DNA of 64,000 nt from Bemisia tabaci (GCF_918797505.1 NC_092795.1:34831131-34895130), one strand, 5' to 3'. Counted from the first letter of the stretch, positions 1 through 12,377 are shown. Program-made: numbers and translations. Notes: a model not told the origin generated them from the letters alone.

Positions 1-85
1 GGTTGTTTTGGAGTAGCTAATTTCGAATTTGATGTCCAATTGGCTACATTTTAACACCCTGACCTATTAATTGTGGGCAAGCTTG

Positions 86-240
86 CGGCGCGGCGTGCTG
101 CCGCTGCCAGCTCGGAACGCGCACTGACGCCTACAAACCTAACGGGATACTTCAAGCATTGCGCAATGCGTGAGGTAGCCCTTTAGGTTTGTAGGCATCA
201 GTGCAAGTTCCGCGCTGGTAGCACGCCGCGGCGCGGCGCT
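86..240. repeat. GC-rich palindromic element, copy 1
   Basis: The two arms are inverted copies of a segment containing GCCTACAAACCTAA, and the centre is a TTGCGCAA palindrome. The outer arms are CpG-rich (GGCGCGGCGTGCTGCC against GCACGCCGCGGCGCGGC). A second copy of the same core lies at 50997-51119. It has no coding potential. It is probably a non-autonomous foldback or MITE; no clear target duplication was seen. Confidence 0.7.
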
Positions 241-1575
241 TCCGACATGACGGGCGGGTGGTAAACGATTTCTTGCGGGGACAGCTCACTGACGGAGAAA
301 TTCGCACATCGTGTACATTTTTTTTTTTTAATTTTTTTTAATTTTCAACTTTTAAAATTACACACTGGTTGTGTGAAGTAATAAGTGGACTCTCAACGCT
401 AGATGAAGTGTAATAATGAAAAGCAGTTCGTGCGCCATGCGCTTACCTAAAAATAGTAATGAAATATTACGGAACAGTCCGAAAAATACGTTGAAGTAAT
501 CGCAAAATACGGATTACCTCAAATTGCAGCAGGACTCCCACAATGAATGTGCTATGCACGGCTGAATATTTTCACCATTGGGTCATTAATTTCAGCTCAG
601 TTTTCGAAATGGAACTTGTTTTTTTCGTCCTTTTATTTATTTCAACACGTCAAGTTGCGAAATCGGCAGAGAGAGCATTTGAGGCTACATCGATTCGAAA
701 AGCGGGAGAAGACCCACAACATTGCAACAGCGAGCGCTTTCGAAGCGAGGGAATACGGATTAAGCTAATGGGTATTGAAAGGTGCACCCGGCACACTCGA
801 GCGCTCTCTAAGCTCGAATCTGATGTTTTTATCTTGAGCCGAAAGAATTCGCGTTCCTTAACCACTGCATCTTGAATGCACTTACATCGGACTTAGAAGG
901 AATAAAAGACCCGTAGCTGCTACTCATCAAAAGATGCCCCGATTACCGCGATGATTTTTACTCTCCCCAGTCTTCGTGCGTGAGTGGATGTTACAGATCT
1001 CCTCATACACGCTTAACTGTTTTATATTGCCATGGGATCCGAGGAAAACTCTTGTATCGTACTGGAAACGAAAAGGAAATATTTCCGGGCCTTCTTTTTT
1101 CCTTTTTTTCAGAGTATTAGCTACGCGGGTTATCGTATTTGAGTGTTGTAGCTAGGTGTGAACGCCGTAATAGAGAATTTGCATGCAAATGTTTCATTGC
1201 GTCATCTGAAAGTGTGTACCTAAAGAGCCGATTTCACAGTATTTTTTATAAATTTTGCCGATATGGGAAATAGTATAAATGCAGATTTAAAAGTGAGAAA
1301 ATGCACCGCCGATAAATTCAAAATGTCGACGATAAATTCAATCGAAGTCTTCTTCAGTAAATCAAGTAACTTTTTTCTAAAGCGATGAAAAATTCTGCGC
1401 TTTCACACTGAGCGACTAAGACAAAGAATTTCTTTTCGTAATATTTAGATCATTTTCTGAGTCGTTAATTCAACTGGCGACGCGTAGATTAGAAAACGCA
1501 AAGTAACGAATCGGTTTCCAGCCATTCCTCTGTAGTTTGGAAGTTCGTTAAACGTAACCAGTTCATTCAGAAGGG
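241..1575. other. no gene seen
   Basis: AT-rich sequence with poly-T runs near 320-350. The only sizeable open frame (about 110 codons at 543-875) is overlapped by open frames on both strands and has no recognisable motif, so I do not call it. Confidence 0.5.
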
Positions 1576-1848
1576 AGCACATGTGGATCATATTTAGTAA
1601 AAAGGAACCAACGCAATTACAGTGTTTTCAAAATTGTGCAACTTCTCTTTTTCTTTCAGAAATACCTAATATATGTACTACATTGAAATTTATACAATTA
1701 TTTTTCTCTAAAATTAACAAATGTTTGGTGGGAAGCCAAAACTATTTATTATTCTAGGAGATTCTTTAGATTATTTTGAGTAAGCAACATGTTTACAGCA
1801 CTGTAATTGCGCTGGTTCCTTTTAGCGAAATGCGATCCATGTGTTGCA
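1576..1848. mobile_element. MITE with GGAACCAA-type inverted repeats, copy 1
   Basis: The termini are imperfect inverted repeats of about 48 bp. The left reads GCACATGTGGATC then AAAAGGAACCAACGCAATTACAGTG. The right, reverse-complemented, reads the same with small changes. The interior is AT-rich and non-coding. A diverged relative is at 14558-14828. Confidence 0.65.
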
Positions 1849-3555
1849 CTGCTTAAAATTAGACCGTGTTCATCGGACGATTTTGTTCGATGTATTCCAT
1901 TAATTTAAGCGATAACACTGAAATTTTGCCTCACAAGTTTCAAGGAAGACCCAAAGGATTAGTTCACGAGGCACGACCGAACACGCCCAAACGAGTGCCA
2001 ATTGATCGGCTTTATCGGCACAGATGAAGAGGATATTCGGAGCAACAATTGAAAAAAGCGACATGCACTACGGAAAGTTGATTGAGCGTGGTGCTTGATG
2101 GGGGTGATAACGGGGGGGGGGGGGGGATTTCGAGGTTGATTTACCTCGGCGGCCCCTTTATTATCGTCATTAAGGGGCAATATGCGACATGTCGTAAGCT
2201 CAGACAAGCGATGACGTGTTCCCGGAACCTCCCCGCAGTGCTGCCAGCTGCCGCGTTTCCCGGGAGCTCACATTCACGACCACTGAATAGGACTTCGGTT
2301 GAACGAACTTGATTCAGCCGCCCCGATGCCTGGCTGATTTTAAATGAAAGCGATGACTGTGGTGAATTTCATCGATAGTTACCGAAATCAACGTTCCGAG
2401 TGGGCTGTACCGAACGACGCAGCGGACGAAATTGAAGTAACGCGAAACTTTGGTAAACGGAACTTGAGATTTCGGTGGAGTTAATTTATTTGAAATGTGG
2501 TTTCTTTTTTAAAAAAAAGATAAGTAATGCATACCTGCACATATAACCGGATTTAAGAATTGTGTTACTTGGTGCGAGATTGATTTAGGCGCCCCATGAG
2601 GAGAGCTTTGATGAGGGACCCGCTACAAGTAAAGAGGGGCCCCGGGGAGGTCTGACGAAATTTTTTAAAAATCTAGTCTCTAATAGGGCATTTTATGAGT
2701 GGCTGCACCTAAAATTCAGGGTTTTAGGGTTTTCGAGGGGGGTGGGGGGGGGGGTCGCCGTTTTGAGTTTTCGGGTTCAAAATTGGTCGATTTCTTACAT
2801 GGTACAATTTCAGGCGGAATCTTTCCATGATTTTTAATTATGATGAAAAAGTTTCAAAATTTCGATGAAAAACCCGAATTTCAGGTGCACCCCCCCCCCC
2901 TTAAATTTCCCAAAGGAAGGTCAAGAGAGCTTCGTGACCATAAAATCCGGATTCTTTGGAGTCGATTATTTAGGGGACAATCTTACTCCGTAGAATCTCC
3001 GTCAATTTTGCGACCAAAGTAAAATTTGGGGAGGAGGCACTATTCCCCTTTAGGAGACTTTTTTGCATGCTGGACAAAATTTAATGAAGGAGACTGGAGA
3101 AAACACAATAGGCTACAATCGATGATAAGACGAAAATCACTATCTGCATAAGCGACTGAGATGCTTGACTGAACTCCAGAGCTTAGATGCAAACTTTTGA
3201 GAAACTCGGTGTGACAAGGACTATCATACCCTCGGAGAAAATTAGACACCCTTCGCTGGTATCGTGGCAATGGTGAAAGCTTTAACTTTCGGGGATCCAT
3301 CATTCAATTGTTAACTATCCTTCTTGTTAGCTGTTGAGTGGTGTGTTAAACAATTCGTTCAGCAAACAGGCCGAAGTTTACTAAACTGGTTGGGCACACT
3401 GCTTATCTCATAGCTTAGTATCGAACCAGAATACACTCAACAACCTACAAGAAATTAGATGAAAACTGCTAGCTTATTGATACAGGAAAATACAGTCCTT
3501 AAGAACATGTTGATCCTCTGAAAGTAAAAGTTTCTACCTGTCGCCAAGGGGCTGT
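1849..3555. other. no gene seen; G/C homopolymer runs
   Basis: Holds a G run near 2110-2127, a G-rich block at about 2738-2756 and a C run near 2889-2900. Short open frames here have no motif and are crossed by frames on the other strand. Confidence 0.5.
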
Positions 3556-3817
3556 ATATCGACGGTGTAAGTCGGCAATCACATAACTCGGTTTGTGACG
3601 TCGCAGACTTCCTGTCATACTTTATTATTTAGACGGAAAACTACTCAACGGCGGTTCTTTAAATCTGCCCGGATTTTACTTCTCTGTGCGAAGAAAATCC
3701 TGCATGAACTTCAAGAAATGATGTCAATTTGTCCTCCATTAAAAAAATAATATAGAGGCGGAGCTTTTCAGACACCGCACACGAGACATATGATTGCGGA
3801 CTTACACCATCGATATG
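3556..3817. mobile_element. MITE of the ATCGACGGTG family, copy 1
   Basis: Starts ATATCGACGGTGTAAGTC and ends with the inverse, GACTTACACCATCGATAT-like. A second near full-length copy lies in opposite orientation at 29676-29928, with a matching interior (inverted segments around GCAGACTTCCTGTCATACTTTA). Relatives sharing only the TIR and subterminal blocks are at 30679-30830, 33398-33655, 33985-34245, 45768-45890 and 63230-63386. Confidence 0.65.
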
Positions 3818-3840
3818 CCTCTGGTTAGCCTCCTTGTTGG

Positions 3841-4298
3841 CAAGGGCGGACTGGCAGTCGAAAAGTTAGGAGGCGACCTAGATTTTAGGGCCCCTTCCCC
3901 AGAAAATGTTGAAAATTTTACACTTTTTAAACGCAATTATAAGCATTTTCGGAGTCAAATGCAAGATTATTTGAACTTCAAAATAACCTATTCTCAAGAT
4001 TCTTCGGGGGCCGAGGGCCCGGGCTCCTCCATTATTTCTGGGGCCCCAGGAGCCCACTAGATTTCCCTGTCCATTCTGGACTATGAGCTTTAGGCGACCT
4101 TGTATGTCTCTTAGAAACACATTTTCAAGGATTCTGAGGTCTTGTGGTGACTGATAAGGATTGGACAATTACAACATTACTGGGGGAAAAAACGATGACT
4201 CGAAAAAAATCTCCGTGTGGGCCCCTTCGGCGCTTCTTGTTAGGGGCAAATTGTTAGGAGGCGATCGTTTCTCCACCCCCATGGCCGGTCCGCCCCTG
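3841..4298. mobile_element. hAT-like non-autonomous element
   Basis: The termini are CAAGGGCGGACTGGC and, at the right, GCCGGTCCGCCCCTG, an inverted pair of the CAGGGG(C)GGAC type typical of hAT MITEs. TTGTTGG lies immediately left of the element and recurs 3 bases beyond the right end, so the target duplication is imperfect. Subterminal blocks (GTTAGGAGGCGA) occur in direct rather than inverted orientation at both ends. Short open frames inside are not coding. Confidence 0.55.
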
Positions 4299-5157
4299 CA
4301 GTTGTTGGCACTGAAAAAGAAGGAAATGAAGGAAAATTCAAAAATTCACCTGATTCAAATATTGGACTGTGCACTGTCTCGCGTGTGACAAAATGACTAG
4401 GGATGAGCGGCTGAGTACTGTCGGGCCACTTTGTGCCAGCGATCTTCATCTTGCGTCCTCACGCGCCATAAAGGAGTATTCCACGGGCTAGTTCATCACT
4501 CGACCGCCAGGGCTGGACCCGCGCCACCGTCGCCCGATCATCCGATAGCAACAACCTCCAACCACAAACCGACACGGAACGCAGCGAAAGAAACGGAGCG
4601 GAACACGAAAACTACCGCCGAAAACACTTAACTACCGAGCTTAAATATGCACACCAATTAAAAATTAACTCTTTTATATTTTTAGCTTGTTAAACTACAC
4701 AAAAACTGAGCCACTAGTAACGATTTAAATGATTATTTTATTTCGGGTTTACTAATTAAATGCACCGTCCGATTCACGGGAGCGAACATCCATCTGGGAA
4801 TTCGAGGTTAGATTAATTCGATCGAGGTGTTTTCATCCGCCTCCTCGGTATGAAAGTATAAAAACTCATTGTTGTAAGGCAAATGAGGCGTCGGCCGGCC
4901 GGAACGTCGTTCCTTCCTCCAGGAGGGATGATCTCATCATGCCGCACCTGAAACACAGACAAAGATGTAATTTTTAGAGAGGAGAAAAATATTAAAATTT
5001 TGAGTGCAATGCAGACTTTTTAAACAAAAAAAAAAAATACAAAGGATTGTTCACTCGAATCAGTTCAAAATTTGCCGATTGAAATGATCATGCATCGAAT
5101 ACTTTGCCATACAGCCTTTCAGTTCGATTTAGGTTGCTCTCCTTTAATTTTTGAAAA
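4299..5157. other. no gene seen
   Basis: Unannotated sequence between the hAT-like element and the LINE fragment. Short frames near 4431-4631 have no motif. Confidence 0.5.
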
Positions 5158-5166
5158 GTAAATAGT

Positions 5167-5413
5167 CCATTTGGTATGGTCATGTCCAGAGAATGGCAGG
5201 AGACAGGTTGCCGAAGAAGGTCCTTGATTGGGTTCCTCCTGGGAGAAGACGCAGAGGGCACCCAATGAAAGGTTGGAGGGAGGGGATTGAAGTGGAAATA
5301 TTTAGGTGCTCAATCCCCCAAGTACCCCAAGATTTGTGGTTTGAAAGAGAGCAGTGGAGGTTAGAAGTCGTAGAGCGCGAGGGAGTGCTGTAAAGCGACT
5401 TGTATGTATGTAT
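5167..5413 (+). mobile_element. 5'-truncated LINE tail with 9-bp target duplication
   Basis: The conceptual translation begins WYGHVQRM and continues as a basic PPGRRRRGHPMKGW segment, the C-terminal end of a non-LTR retrotransposon ORF2 that I recognise from arthropod LINEs. The stop is at about 5391, and the tail is a TGTA microsatellite (TGTATGTATGTA). GTAAATAGT flanks the copy at 5158-5166 and 5414-5422, which places both ends exactly. Only 247 bp were inserted. Related fragments are at 25048-25222, 34748-34837 and 41007-41187. Confidence 0.8.
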
Positions 5414-5422
5414 GTAAATAGT

Positions 5423-6360
5423 TCAACAAGTTTCTTTCTTCATTTTTCCATCCGTATAAATTCCTATTAATGCACGTCTTTTACTATATGCAAACATAAC
5501 ATGCGATAAAGACAATCACAGAAAACATCATTCAGCGAGATTGATTGTCATCATGCATCCGCAACTAGAATTGCGAGCCAGGGGGGCTGGGGGGAGGGGA
5601 AAAGGGAGGGATTCATAGTGCACTCAGAGCCTGCTCTACATTAGCGTAGGGAGTTAGTTCATCGTTGGGGGGGGGGGGGGGGGGGTGTCCGCCGATGGGA
5701 GCTGCATCTTCTGCAGCCCTTTCCCTCACCACCGATAACTACGACCCTGGATCTCTCAACTCATATTCCGAAGCTGCAATCATCGTGCTGGAAATCAACA
5801 TTTTCCCAGCCGGACCGTCACTGTAGCTGCGAAAAGAAATTAACAGGAGTCCGACTAGGAACTCGAAGAAAAAAAAATGAGAGCCACAGAGAGGCGACAA
5901 ATTCGTCATTTTGTAACTTTTCAGTGGAGCAACATGAATAACTCGGCCGTAATTTATTTAAATTTATACGACAATAAAACGGAAGCGAACGTCTTTCCGG
6001 GGGAAAACAGAGACATGCAATCAACATAAATTAAAATATCAGAGGACAGCGTTTTGAATTTGCTCTCCCATCTGGCGAACACGGCGACCAAGGGGTAAAT
6101 GCCGAGCAGTGGCCACGGTGGCGGCGTGCGGTGCTTCGGGGATGCTCAGACCATAGTTGTCCGGAGAACACTCGTTTTTAGCACGGAGCCCAGAATGAGT
6201 AGTTTTCATGGCAAAAGGACATAACTAAGATCGGTGGTGAGCTGTGAGGTGCAAATGACTTGGGACTTTCTGCAGCTTACTTGGAAGCGGAGTTTAGCCT
6301 TTTTGCCAACATCCACGAGTAGAGTGTGTGGGGTTAATGAGCGCCACTAATTTCCTTCGG
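5423..6360. other. no gene seen; long G run
   Basis: Contains an uninterrupted run of about 21 G at 5667-5687. No coding signal found. Confidence 0.5.
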
Positions 6361-6598
6361 GCGCACAGTGGATCGAGTCAATTAGAGAGGTCGGACATGA
6401 AATTTTTGACTAAAACAGCAATTTTGATGTTTGTTCCGTCATATTTTAAATTCTAAGGGGTGCCTTGAAAAGAAAATTTCACGTGGAAACTAATGGAACC
6501 ACTTTTAGAATCTCAAAGTTCCGTTTAAAGGGAGTTATAAGCGTTTAAAGTTTCCAAATTTTGTCTGACCTCTCTTATTGACTCGATCTACTGTGGGG
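6361..6598. mobile_element. GTGGATCGAGTCA-type foldback MITE, copy 1
   Basis: The TIRs read CACAGTGGATCGAGTCAATT at the left and the inverse at the right (GACTCGATCTACTGTG), followed inward by matching AGAGAGGTCGGACA. The inner arms also pair (AAATTTTTGAC against CCAAATTTTGTC). Copies are at 33147-33380 and, split by another element, 20285-20938. Confidence 0.75.
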
Positions 6599-9390
6599 CG
6601 TTTTTCCCTTACTTCTCGTGACTCATCATACACACTGAATCTCTCATCATTAATAGATACAAACACCGCTGCTTTCGTTTTAACCTTTTCTCACTCCTTT
6701 TTTCCCCAGGAAATCAGTGGATAATCTCAGGAACTGTCAATGGAACCAAAAACAATATATTAACATGAAAGTATCGCCCTTGGACACATAACGTCCTTAA
6801 AGTTTTACACTGCCACAAAACTGCAACAATGGATTTCCACGAAACAAATTGTACCTCTCCACATGAGGAGTGCTCAATGGGTTGACCTCGCAGTCATTTT
6901 CAAACCTTTTTTTTACATGAAAAATTGTAGGAAAATATATTTTAAAATGAGAGAATTTACCGCCCTGTAACATAACCTGGCGGCATACCCATTGAAACAC
7001 ATGTATTTGGCAGATAAGGATACATTGTCATATTTCCTCCGATAATAATTGTTCAGTTTAGAAACCAATGATACTCTCGTGTTCAGTTTTCTCAGTAGTT
7101 TCTTTTTGAACATTTACCAATTTTACTATCTTTTTCAAATGTGCCAAATTTCAGACAACTGCAAATTTTTCATTGGATATAGGTACCTTGAAATGCTTGA
7201 AACATATGCACGATGTCCCTTCAAATTGCAGTTCATTACGAATTAATGACGTGTTATGAACAAGATAAGCTTTTCCAGAATCTGATTTTCCAATCTTGAC
7301 AGAAGGGAATCCCTTTAAAATACTGAATATCAAAACAAGGAAAGCCATACAGATGTGTGATATGCAATATAGTGATAATTTTTTAATCTGCAATGGGATT
7401 TTTTTTAGATATGAGTTTTTTATTTTCTTACCGAGGTGTTATTGCTCTACGGATCCACTGTTACTTACAACCACGCAATCTACGTTGAATTTGAAAGGCA
7501 TTATCATTACCAAATTGAAATTAGGAAGGAAAAAGTTGAAAACTTAAAAGTTTAAAATGAAATCGGGAGCCACAGACAAGATGGAGTTCAGTCAATGTTC
7601 TGGATAATGTCTCAATTAATGAGCACATTTACGGATATACCAATGCACTAATAATGACTATTTATACTTCAAAAGAGAGTTCATGGTAAATTTTGATTGT
7701 TTTACCGAAGTACTAAGACACTTATTTACATAGCTCTCCGATATGTACTTTTATGCTCGCCGGTTGTGAAAGCTTCGATGCAAATTTCTCATTTTGCACA
7801 TAGATTTACAACTGATTTGTTTATCCCATGCAAAAGTAATGACGCTTGTTAAGAGGCTACGTCGTGATATCTTGTTTACAAGAACAGCATGACTGCGAAC
7901 AGTAGATTATGATTCGAACCGTAAACTGAGACACCAATAAATTGCGGTGTCAAGAATGCAAGCACCCATTCGAGGTTCATCGAGACACATCAGTTGTCGT
8001 AAGTTGATAAAACCAGTGAAGCGCAAGGGAATAATATTAGTGAAAACGGTCTGTGGTTTTACAGAACCATTCCAGTATTCAATGAACCATTATTAATTTA
8101 TCATTGCACGATTTATGCCGAGCAAATCTATTAACGAAGTGGAATGGGCGCAGCATTGCCTCAAATTTGGAATAACGACTAAAAAATTGACTGTTTGCTC
8201 TTACACTGAAAAAAAAAAACGAGAATCTTGAAATTTTTTTGCAATGTTAGTCCGCGTTATACGTTGCAGCGTGTTATTCGTATTTTCTTAGTCCTTCGCA
8301 AGGTTTTATTTTCAGAAAAATTTCGACCTACTGAGGTGTAATTCAGGAAATCGATGTGCGGACTGACTTTATGAAGTTCATTTTCTTCGGTTAAAGCCTC
8401 AAAAGAGGTTCAGAATTGCTCTGGGACTAGTGTGCCATTGGCTAAAACACAAGGGTACGAGATTTAGGCAGTCATGAAAACCCATAGCGATGCATACTTG
8501 TTAGAAAAATCTCCCCCCCCCCCCCGTCCCCTTCCCCCGACTGATTTCAGGTTGGATCATTTTTAAATTTAGATAAAAATAGATGTCTCAGTAAAAATTA
8601 AACAAGAAATCATGAGCCCGAGCTTATTATAATGATACCTAGATATTAAGAAAATTAACCAAATTATGCGAAAGGAGCTCTTCCTTCAGCTCTATGTAAA
8701 TTAGGCTAGAAACTTGAGACTTTAGTTAATGACATTGAGGTATTGTATATTTCTATATGTGTAGTCTATATCCTAAAACTTTTTTAAATTTTTACAGTTG
8801 TCACATTGTTCAACTCTTTTTATCAGGAGATGTAAATTGCTGTATCCTAATCACATCATATGTACAGAAGCTCCCATGATTTGGCCAAAAGTTAATCTGA
8901 GGGTTTGAACTGGTTTGAAAAATGTGTTAGATCATCCTACGTCGACTTCTTAAAAGACTCAGAAATTTATTTCCAAAACTTACGTTTGGAATTCAATGAA
9001 AAAGGAGGCGAAAACAAAATGTACAGACTAATAAAAGTTGATTTTACTAAAGCATCGATCTGATTTATGATTTTGATGGGAACAGAATCAAGAGAGGAAA
9101 CCATCAGGAATTTATGAAAAGCTCAACATTGACTTAAAATTAATGACGGAATACAGAGTGTATAATAGGCCTGGGAGAGTTGTAGCTTTTTTGCCCTGTA
9201 TCTCTTACTAAGAATTAGGTTAAATGGACAATTACCTCAATTTTTCGAAGACATGAACTGCAAATCTTCGCTTCGCGCGGTCAAAGTGTGAAGTGGACCG
9301 CGACTTTCCAGGACTCCGAAGACGAAGTGATAAACAAGGTTAAGGTACTCGTTTTAAGATTCAGAACAGATATCACAGTCTGAGAACATC
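6599..9390. other. no gene or repeat recognised
   Basis: 2.8 kb of AT-rich sequence. Short frames around 6800-7550 overlap on both strands without motifs. There is a C run near 8513-8525. Confidence 0.45.
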
Positions 9391-9399
9391 CGGCGCGAC

Positions 9400-9710
9400 A
9401 CCTCCACCCTGCGAAACCGGTTCACCTCCATCGAACGCCGAACAGGGTGGGGTCGTAAAAATTCCACCGCTCACTGCCAGACAACCAAACCAAACGAATG
9501 GAGCAGCCGTTTACATCCACAAATCCGACCCGCGGAACCGGTTCACCTCCCGAAGATGACGAACAAGGTGGAGTCGCAAGATACAAGTCCCTCCGCCCAC
9601 TATCAAATCACAAAACTTAATAAATGCATACAACCGTCTATATATACAAATCGACCCTCGAGAACCGGTTCACTCCCACGGGACGACGAACAGGGTGGGG
9701 TCGTTAAAAA
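9400..9710. repeat. three imperfect direct repeats with AACCGGTTCAC core
   Basis: A motif of about 50 bp recurs at about 9408-9455, 9520-9575 and 9650-9705, spaced 115-130 bp apart. Each has (G)CGAACAGGGTGGGGTCG-like sequence about 20 bases after AACCGGTTCAC(CT)CC. The intervals between are not obviously related. Possibly a terminal part of a larger element; the function is unknown. Confidence 0.5.
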
Positions 9711-9849
9711 ACAAAAACAAAAAGAAATCAGAGGTTCACCTTCCACTACTTGACAACGATATTATATATAATATATATAGCCGCCTAAATATATAAAACC
9801 ACTAGCATATCGCGCTAAAAAAAGGGAGAAAAGGTCAACTACAAAAGAG

Positions 9850-10190
9850 CTAAAAAAGGGGGATTGCGGGGGCCAGTAGAAAAATCTCTGGAACGGGGCT
9901 GGAGGCGACGCACCCTTGGCTGAGGTCTGACTGAGGGCCGGGCGCCATTTTGCGGGCCGGTGCGCACGGGCGCTGCGCGAGAGCCGCGCGCATCGCTAAT
10001 CGATTGCGGGTCGCAGCGAGCGAGCGGCGAGCCGACCTACTCCCCAACTAACGCCCGCGCGTGGCCGATGCATACCCGGCCGGCGCGACTCACGCACCCG
10101 CCCTCCGTCACGGAGCCCGCCCGTCCCCCACGGCCCCACGCCCCAACGACGCGCCACCCCGTCAAAAAGAAGGAAAAAACCTAGTCGCCC
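9850..10190. other. CpG-rich block
   Basis: GC-rich sequence with many CG dinucleotides (for example GCGCGAGAGCCGCGCGC), in contrast to its AT-rich surroundings. Open frames run on both strands only because stop codons are AT-rich. It could be a CpG-rich promoter or part of a GC-rich repeat; nothing decides between them. Confidence 0.3.
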
Positions 10191-10264
10191 CCCTAACACA
10201 CGACAACCTTTCAATCTGCGGTATTGGAAGGAGGGCTGCGTTGCAGAAGTCATCCGAATGGCCA

Positions 10265-10496
10265 CACGGAAAAAAATTAAATGTTGATTTAGCATTTATA
10301 CTGTTATAAAGATGTCCGACAAGTTTCAAATGCTGATTTTACAGTACAAAAATGCTGACATAACAGTTTAATTTGTACGTTCTGCAGTGGGCGTAGTTAC
10401 GTTCGTATTTGTTAAAATGTAAAATCAGCATTTGAAACTTGTCGGACATCTTTTTAACAGTATAAATGCTAAATCAACATTTAATTTCTTTCCGTG
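10265..10496. mobile_element. CACGGAAA-type foldback MITE
   Basis: A 232-bp palindrome. The left arm CACGGAAAAAAATTAAATG and onward pairs with the right arm over about 78 bp at high identity, through GATGTCCGACAAGTTTCAAATG. The loop is about 75 bp. Ends CACGGAAA/TTTCCGTG resemble those of 56911-57225 but the interior differs. Confidence 0.8.
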
Positions 10497-10758
10497 CACT
10501 CTAGAGAGCCGCGACCCTGATGAGTGAGCAGCGTTTACAAAGATGAAGTAAGGAGACGATAGATATGATCTTCTCTGCGAATTTTGAATGGAATTGAACA
10601 GATGGATTCAGAGATATGGCTGTAAATAGATTTGGGGGACGCCGGACACACATTTTTCAAGTGTGGTTATTTTGACTCCAGAGACCTTAAAACGTCTAGA
10701 AATGATGAAATTTCAACTCCGCCTCCCCGTGGACGATTACACTACTTCCTCTACCCTA

Positions 10759-10984
10759 CACTGGAAAAAAAACACATTGGATCTAGAGTCCAGACTCTTG
10801 AAAACATTGACAGGAAAAAGGACTCTTGATTCAATCAGATTGAAGCTTAAATCAAAAGGAAATCCGCTCAAGTTAAGAGGCTTGGTTCTTGATTTAAGCT
10901 TAAATCTGATTAAATCAAGAGTATTTTTACTTTTCGATGTTTTTAAGAGTCTGGACTCTAGATCCAATGTGCTTTTTTGCAGTG
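10759..10984. mobile_element. CACTGGAAAA foldback family, copy 1
   Basis: A 226-bp element whose arms pair almost end to end. It starts CACTGGAAAAAAAACACATT, passes through GGATCTAGAGTCCAGACTC, and ends with the inverse (GCAGTG). It is flanked by TA on both sides (10757-10758 and 10985-10986), consistent with a 2-bp TA duplication. Other copies are at 40259-40486, 46360-46587, 49482-49711, 55401-55894 (interrupted) and 62958-63214. Confidence 0.85.
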
Positions 10985-10986
10985 TA

Positions 10987-12359
10987 TAGGGGAGTGAGAA
11001 ATTAATAAAGTATACTGATAGAAGACAGCTTGACTTAGGTACTATTCCACTGAACGCCCGACAACCAGACTTCAAGCACACATGGGACTTGGGTGGTTTA
11101 TTTTCTATCAAAATTATCGGTTTAACAACTTACTCACTGAACAGTTGAACTTCGCCGCTTGTTCAGTGTCAATTGGAGAGAAATCTCTATTCATACAATT
11201 TGCAATTGCATTTTGTGAGGAACTTTTCAAATGATGAAGACGAGCCAAAACCTTCGGATTAAGAGGAAAACAACTTCTGACTTATTATGAAACCTTTAAG
11301 CTTCTTATTTGATTTAAAATCGGTATTTCAAATATGTCTTTCGGGCCTTGAGCGAGCTAAGTAGAGGTGCGAAGTGAAGGACATATCATAAATCAAATGA
11401 TCAAGCGGTTCAGTTTTAATAGGTAACGTGCAAAGCAGGCGTCAACTGATGTGTTCATTTTAAATTGAGAGACATTTTTCACGAGAAAATCGTTTTTCAA
11501 AAAAAAAGAAAAAAAAGAAGGGGGGGGGACTCGAAATTTTTTCACCGCTTAAATTAAAAACACTCACTCCACTCTGCGATCACGCATGACATTGACCTAA
11601 AATGAGTTTTATTCTTTCGTTTCAAAATTCGACTCGGCTTGGGATTGGTAGGGGCAGTTGTCAGGAAAAAAACCGGACACGGCACAACTGTCGTAAAAAT
11701 ACTAATTTTTAGACGGACGTGTTGCATCTGCAAAATTGAAGGCTATAGAGCCGTGAACTTGCACCGATCCACTCTATGGTACCAATCGAGTGTCACTCCG
11801 ATTCCGGAGTCGAGTAAAAAAGCTAGGCCCTATACGTTTTTCCTATTATTTGCCATGTAGAATTGTAGACACTCGATTTTTTCTTTTCTTTTTCAACCAC
11901 ATGTCTTGTTTTTTCTACACTTCTAAATACGCTGATTTGCGTTTGTATATACAGTGAAACCTGGTTATAACTGCGTTTTATTCTGTATTGAAGTATCACT
12001 TCAGTATTGCAGCAGTGCCCTCAGTATTTGTCGAAACGGAATGGTACCACTATAACACTAGGGTAATACTTGATGGTAATGTAGGACGGTACATCAGAGC
12101 CTTTTGCATGAGGAATTTCTCCTTAACGGACATTTATATAGTAGGTTTGATGTAAAAATCGCATATAATTGACCGGCATATAACGAATACCATGCTGATA
12201 ACGAGTGTATTTTTCCACCCGTTGAGATTCCTCTGTGACCAAAGGCCTCAGTATATTTAAAATTGAAAGAGTACGTGGCTCCCAAAAAAGGCCTCTCTTA
12301 TTTTCTATTCGGAGCGTGGGCGGTAACCGACAGTGATCCCATTTCCCGGAAATAGTTCA
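10987..12359. other. no gene; fragments of repeats
   Basis: Contains a relic of the short-frame composite repeat at about 11650-11760 (GTTGCATCTGCAAAATTGAAG). At 11951 there is a sequence CAGTGAAACCTGGTTATAAC that resembles pogo/Tigger-type ends, but I could not find its partner. An A-rich then G-rich tract lies at 11500-11530. Confidence 0.4.
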
Positions 12360-12377
12360 GAATTTCGGAACTTTTGA

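Noticed and set aside
543..875. 110-codon plus-strand frame with a hydrophobic segment
   Set aside because: A second plus frame and a minus frame overlap it; no homology recognised and no promoter or splice sites seen.
9960..10309. GC-rich frames of 74-99 codons
   Set aside because: Several frames on both strands overlap in a CpG-rich block; no motif.
11951..12300. Possible pogo/Tigger relic starting CAGTGAAACCTGG
   Set aside because: Only one end is recognisable; no partner end or transposase was found, so it is mentioned but not called.
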